The translations under genes were made by a program, and so were the position numbers. The notes below the pieces were generated by a model. The model saw only the letters and a list, made by a program, of their open reading frames with translations, was not told where the DNA came from and searched no databases. Positions 5,767 through 6,382 of a DNA stretch of 6,382 nt are shown in pieces; within the stretch, counting starts at the first letter, position 1; each line of letters begins with the position of its first letter. The stretch covers positions 1 to 6,382 of the forward strand of contig CANIMM010000189.1 of NCBI GenBank assembly GCA_947468255.1. The letters run 5' to 3'. The stretch comes from Chitinophagaceae bacterium (GTDB lineage: Bacteria; Bacteroidota; Bacteroidia; Chitinophagales; Chitinophagaceae).

Positions 5767-6382
5767 TTAAACATCGCTCAAATTGTATTGTTTCAATACA
5801 TCTTTGGGCACGCCTTCCCATATATTGGGTACATTACCCAAATAGCCAATATCTTTGATACCCATCGCACTGGTATAAAAGCCTGTTGCAGTAAGGTCGC
5901 GCATCCTAGTAAAGAATACTTCTCCTTGGTGCAACTCAGGTTTGGTTTGGCCTACATACGCTATCTGTTCCAATACTTCCAACTGCTGGGCACTAGTGCA
6001 ACCAATAAAAGATTGTCCGTGATTGTTCAAGCAATGTAAATCAAGCCACTTTAAACCGCCACGCATGGGAAGCTTATGATCAGGAATGTCTTTTACAATA
6101 AATTCTATAAAATCAACCACCTTAGCATCCGAGGCGCTGCCAGAAACAGCATCCTTTGGAATAATTAGATCCGCCAAGAGAATCAAAGTGCTTTTTTCAT
6201 GGGCATTGAAAAAAGCGGGTTCTGCATACAGTTTTTTTAATCTTTCTACTTCAAATTCTTCCAACCCTACTGCAGTATCAATATTGGAATGGTCTACTTC
6301 TTTGGTATCAGTTTTGCAGGACTGCACAAACAATCCTACACCAATAGTAGATATACTTAAGGCTTTTAATGACTGTCTCCTA
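5767..6382 (-). CDS. Gluconate 2-dehydrogenase subunit 3-family Tat lipoprotein (5-prime end outside window)
   Basis: This is the small subunit type (Pfam PF13618) that accompanies GMC-family FAD sugar dehydrogenases and carries export and assembly information. An internal TTG at 6333 could be taken as the start, but the frame is open to the right edge and upstream codons read RRQSLKALSISTIGVG before LFVQSC. That is a twin-arginine signal joined to a lipobox-like Cys (visible residue 22), so the real start is a few codons beyond 6382. Family features are FNAHEKSTLILLADLIIPKD, VVDFIEFIVKDIPDH, GGLKWLDLHC, QSFIGCTSAQQ, and FFTRMRDLTATGFYTS followed by GYLGNVPNIWEGVP. 204 residues are visible, a usual length. 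The catalytic GMC subunit is not downstream, where DUF1080 stands instead, so it should lie to the right or elsewhere. The role fits envelope sugar oxidation feeding the DUF1080 enzyme. Confidence 0.87.
   Translation of the reverse strand, partial: RRQSLKALSISTIGVGLFVQSCKTDTKEVDHSNIDTAVGLEEFEVERLKKLYAEPAFFNAHEKSTLILLADLIIPKDAVSGSASDAKVVDFIEFIVKDIPDHKLPMRGGLKWLDLHCLNNHGQSFIGCTSAQQLEVLEQIAYVGQTKPELHQGEVFFTRMRDLTATGFYTSAMGIKDIGYLGNVPNIWEGVPKDVLKQYNLSDV

Noticed and set aside
5761..6039. Plus-strand open frame of 92 codons opposite the subunit 3 gene
   Set aside because: The minus strand carries clear subunit 3 motifs over the same bases; the plus-strand translation is unrecognisable.

Overview
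The window looks like chromosomal DNA of a Bacteroidota bacterium, most likely near Chitinophagaceae or Sphingobacteriia. The DNA is AT-rich, start sites lack clear Shine-Dalgarno sequences, and intergenic gaps are A/T-loaded. The protein families (Tat-exported Gfo/Idh/MocA oxidoreductase, DUF1080 lipoprotein, gluconate 2-dehydrogenase subunit 3-like Tat lipoprotein) are a typical Bacteroidota mix. This placement is inferred from protein style, not from a marker gene. All seven genes lie on the minus strand, so transcription runs from high to low coordinates. No gap between genes exceeds 300 bases. I see no tRNA, rRNA, CRISPR array or insertion sequence.

In transcription order: (1) 5767-6382, a gluconate 2-dehydrogenase subunit 3-family protein whose true start lies just outside the window; (2) 4966-5613, a DUF1080 (3-keto-disaccharide hydrolase/lyase family) lipoprotein; (3) 4131-4823, an OMP-decarboxylase/HUMPS-superfamily enzyme closest in motifs to 3-hexulose-6-phosphate synthase; (4) 3273-4073, a short-chain dehydrogenase/reductase; (5) 1774-3093, a Tat-exported Gfo/Idh/MocA oxidoreductase; (6) 416-1600, a two-HKD phospholipase D/cardiolipin synthase-like protein; (7) 1-182, the first 60 residues of thioredoxin reductase.

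Genes 1-5 read as a sugar-oxidation island. Subunit 3-type proteins partner FAD-dependent GMC dehydrogenases that can oxidise sugars at C3. Gfo/Idh/MocA enzymes of this exported type and DUF1080 proteins are linked to oxidation of glycosides to 3-keto-glycosides and their non-hydrolytic cleavage. The envelope signals (two Tat-type, one Sec lipoprotein) put those three steps outside the cytoplasm. The SDR and the HUMPS enzyme have no signals and would act in the cytoplasm. The HUMPS enzyme is the novel-looking part: the reference family makes or cleaves a 3-ketohexose phosphate, yet its usual isomerase partner is not present. The substrate and the order of steps are inference. Genes 6 and 7 look unrelated to the island.

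Regulatory structure: a strong intrinsic terminator (4865-4908) separates DUF1080 from the HUMPS gene, and weaker candidates follow the subunit 3 gene and the SDR. A long imperfect inverted repeat (1602-1660) sits directly before the phospholipase D-like start, and part of it resembles the element between the SDR and Gfo/Idh genes.
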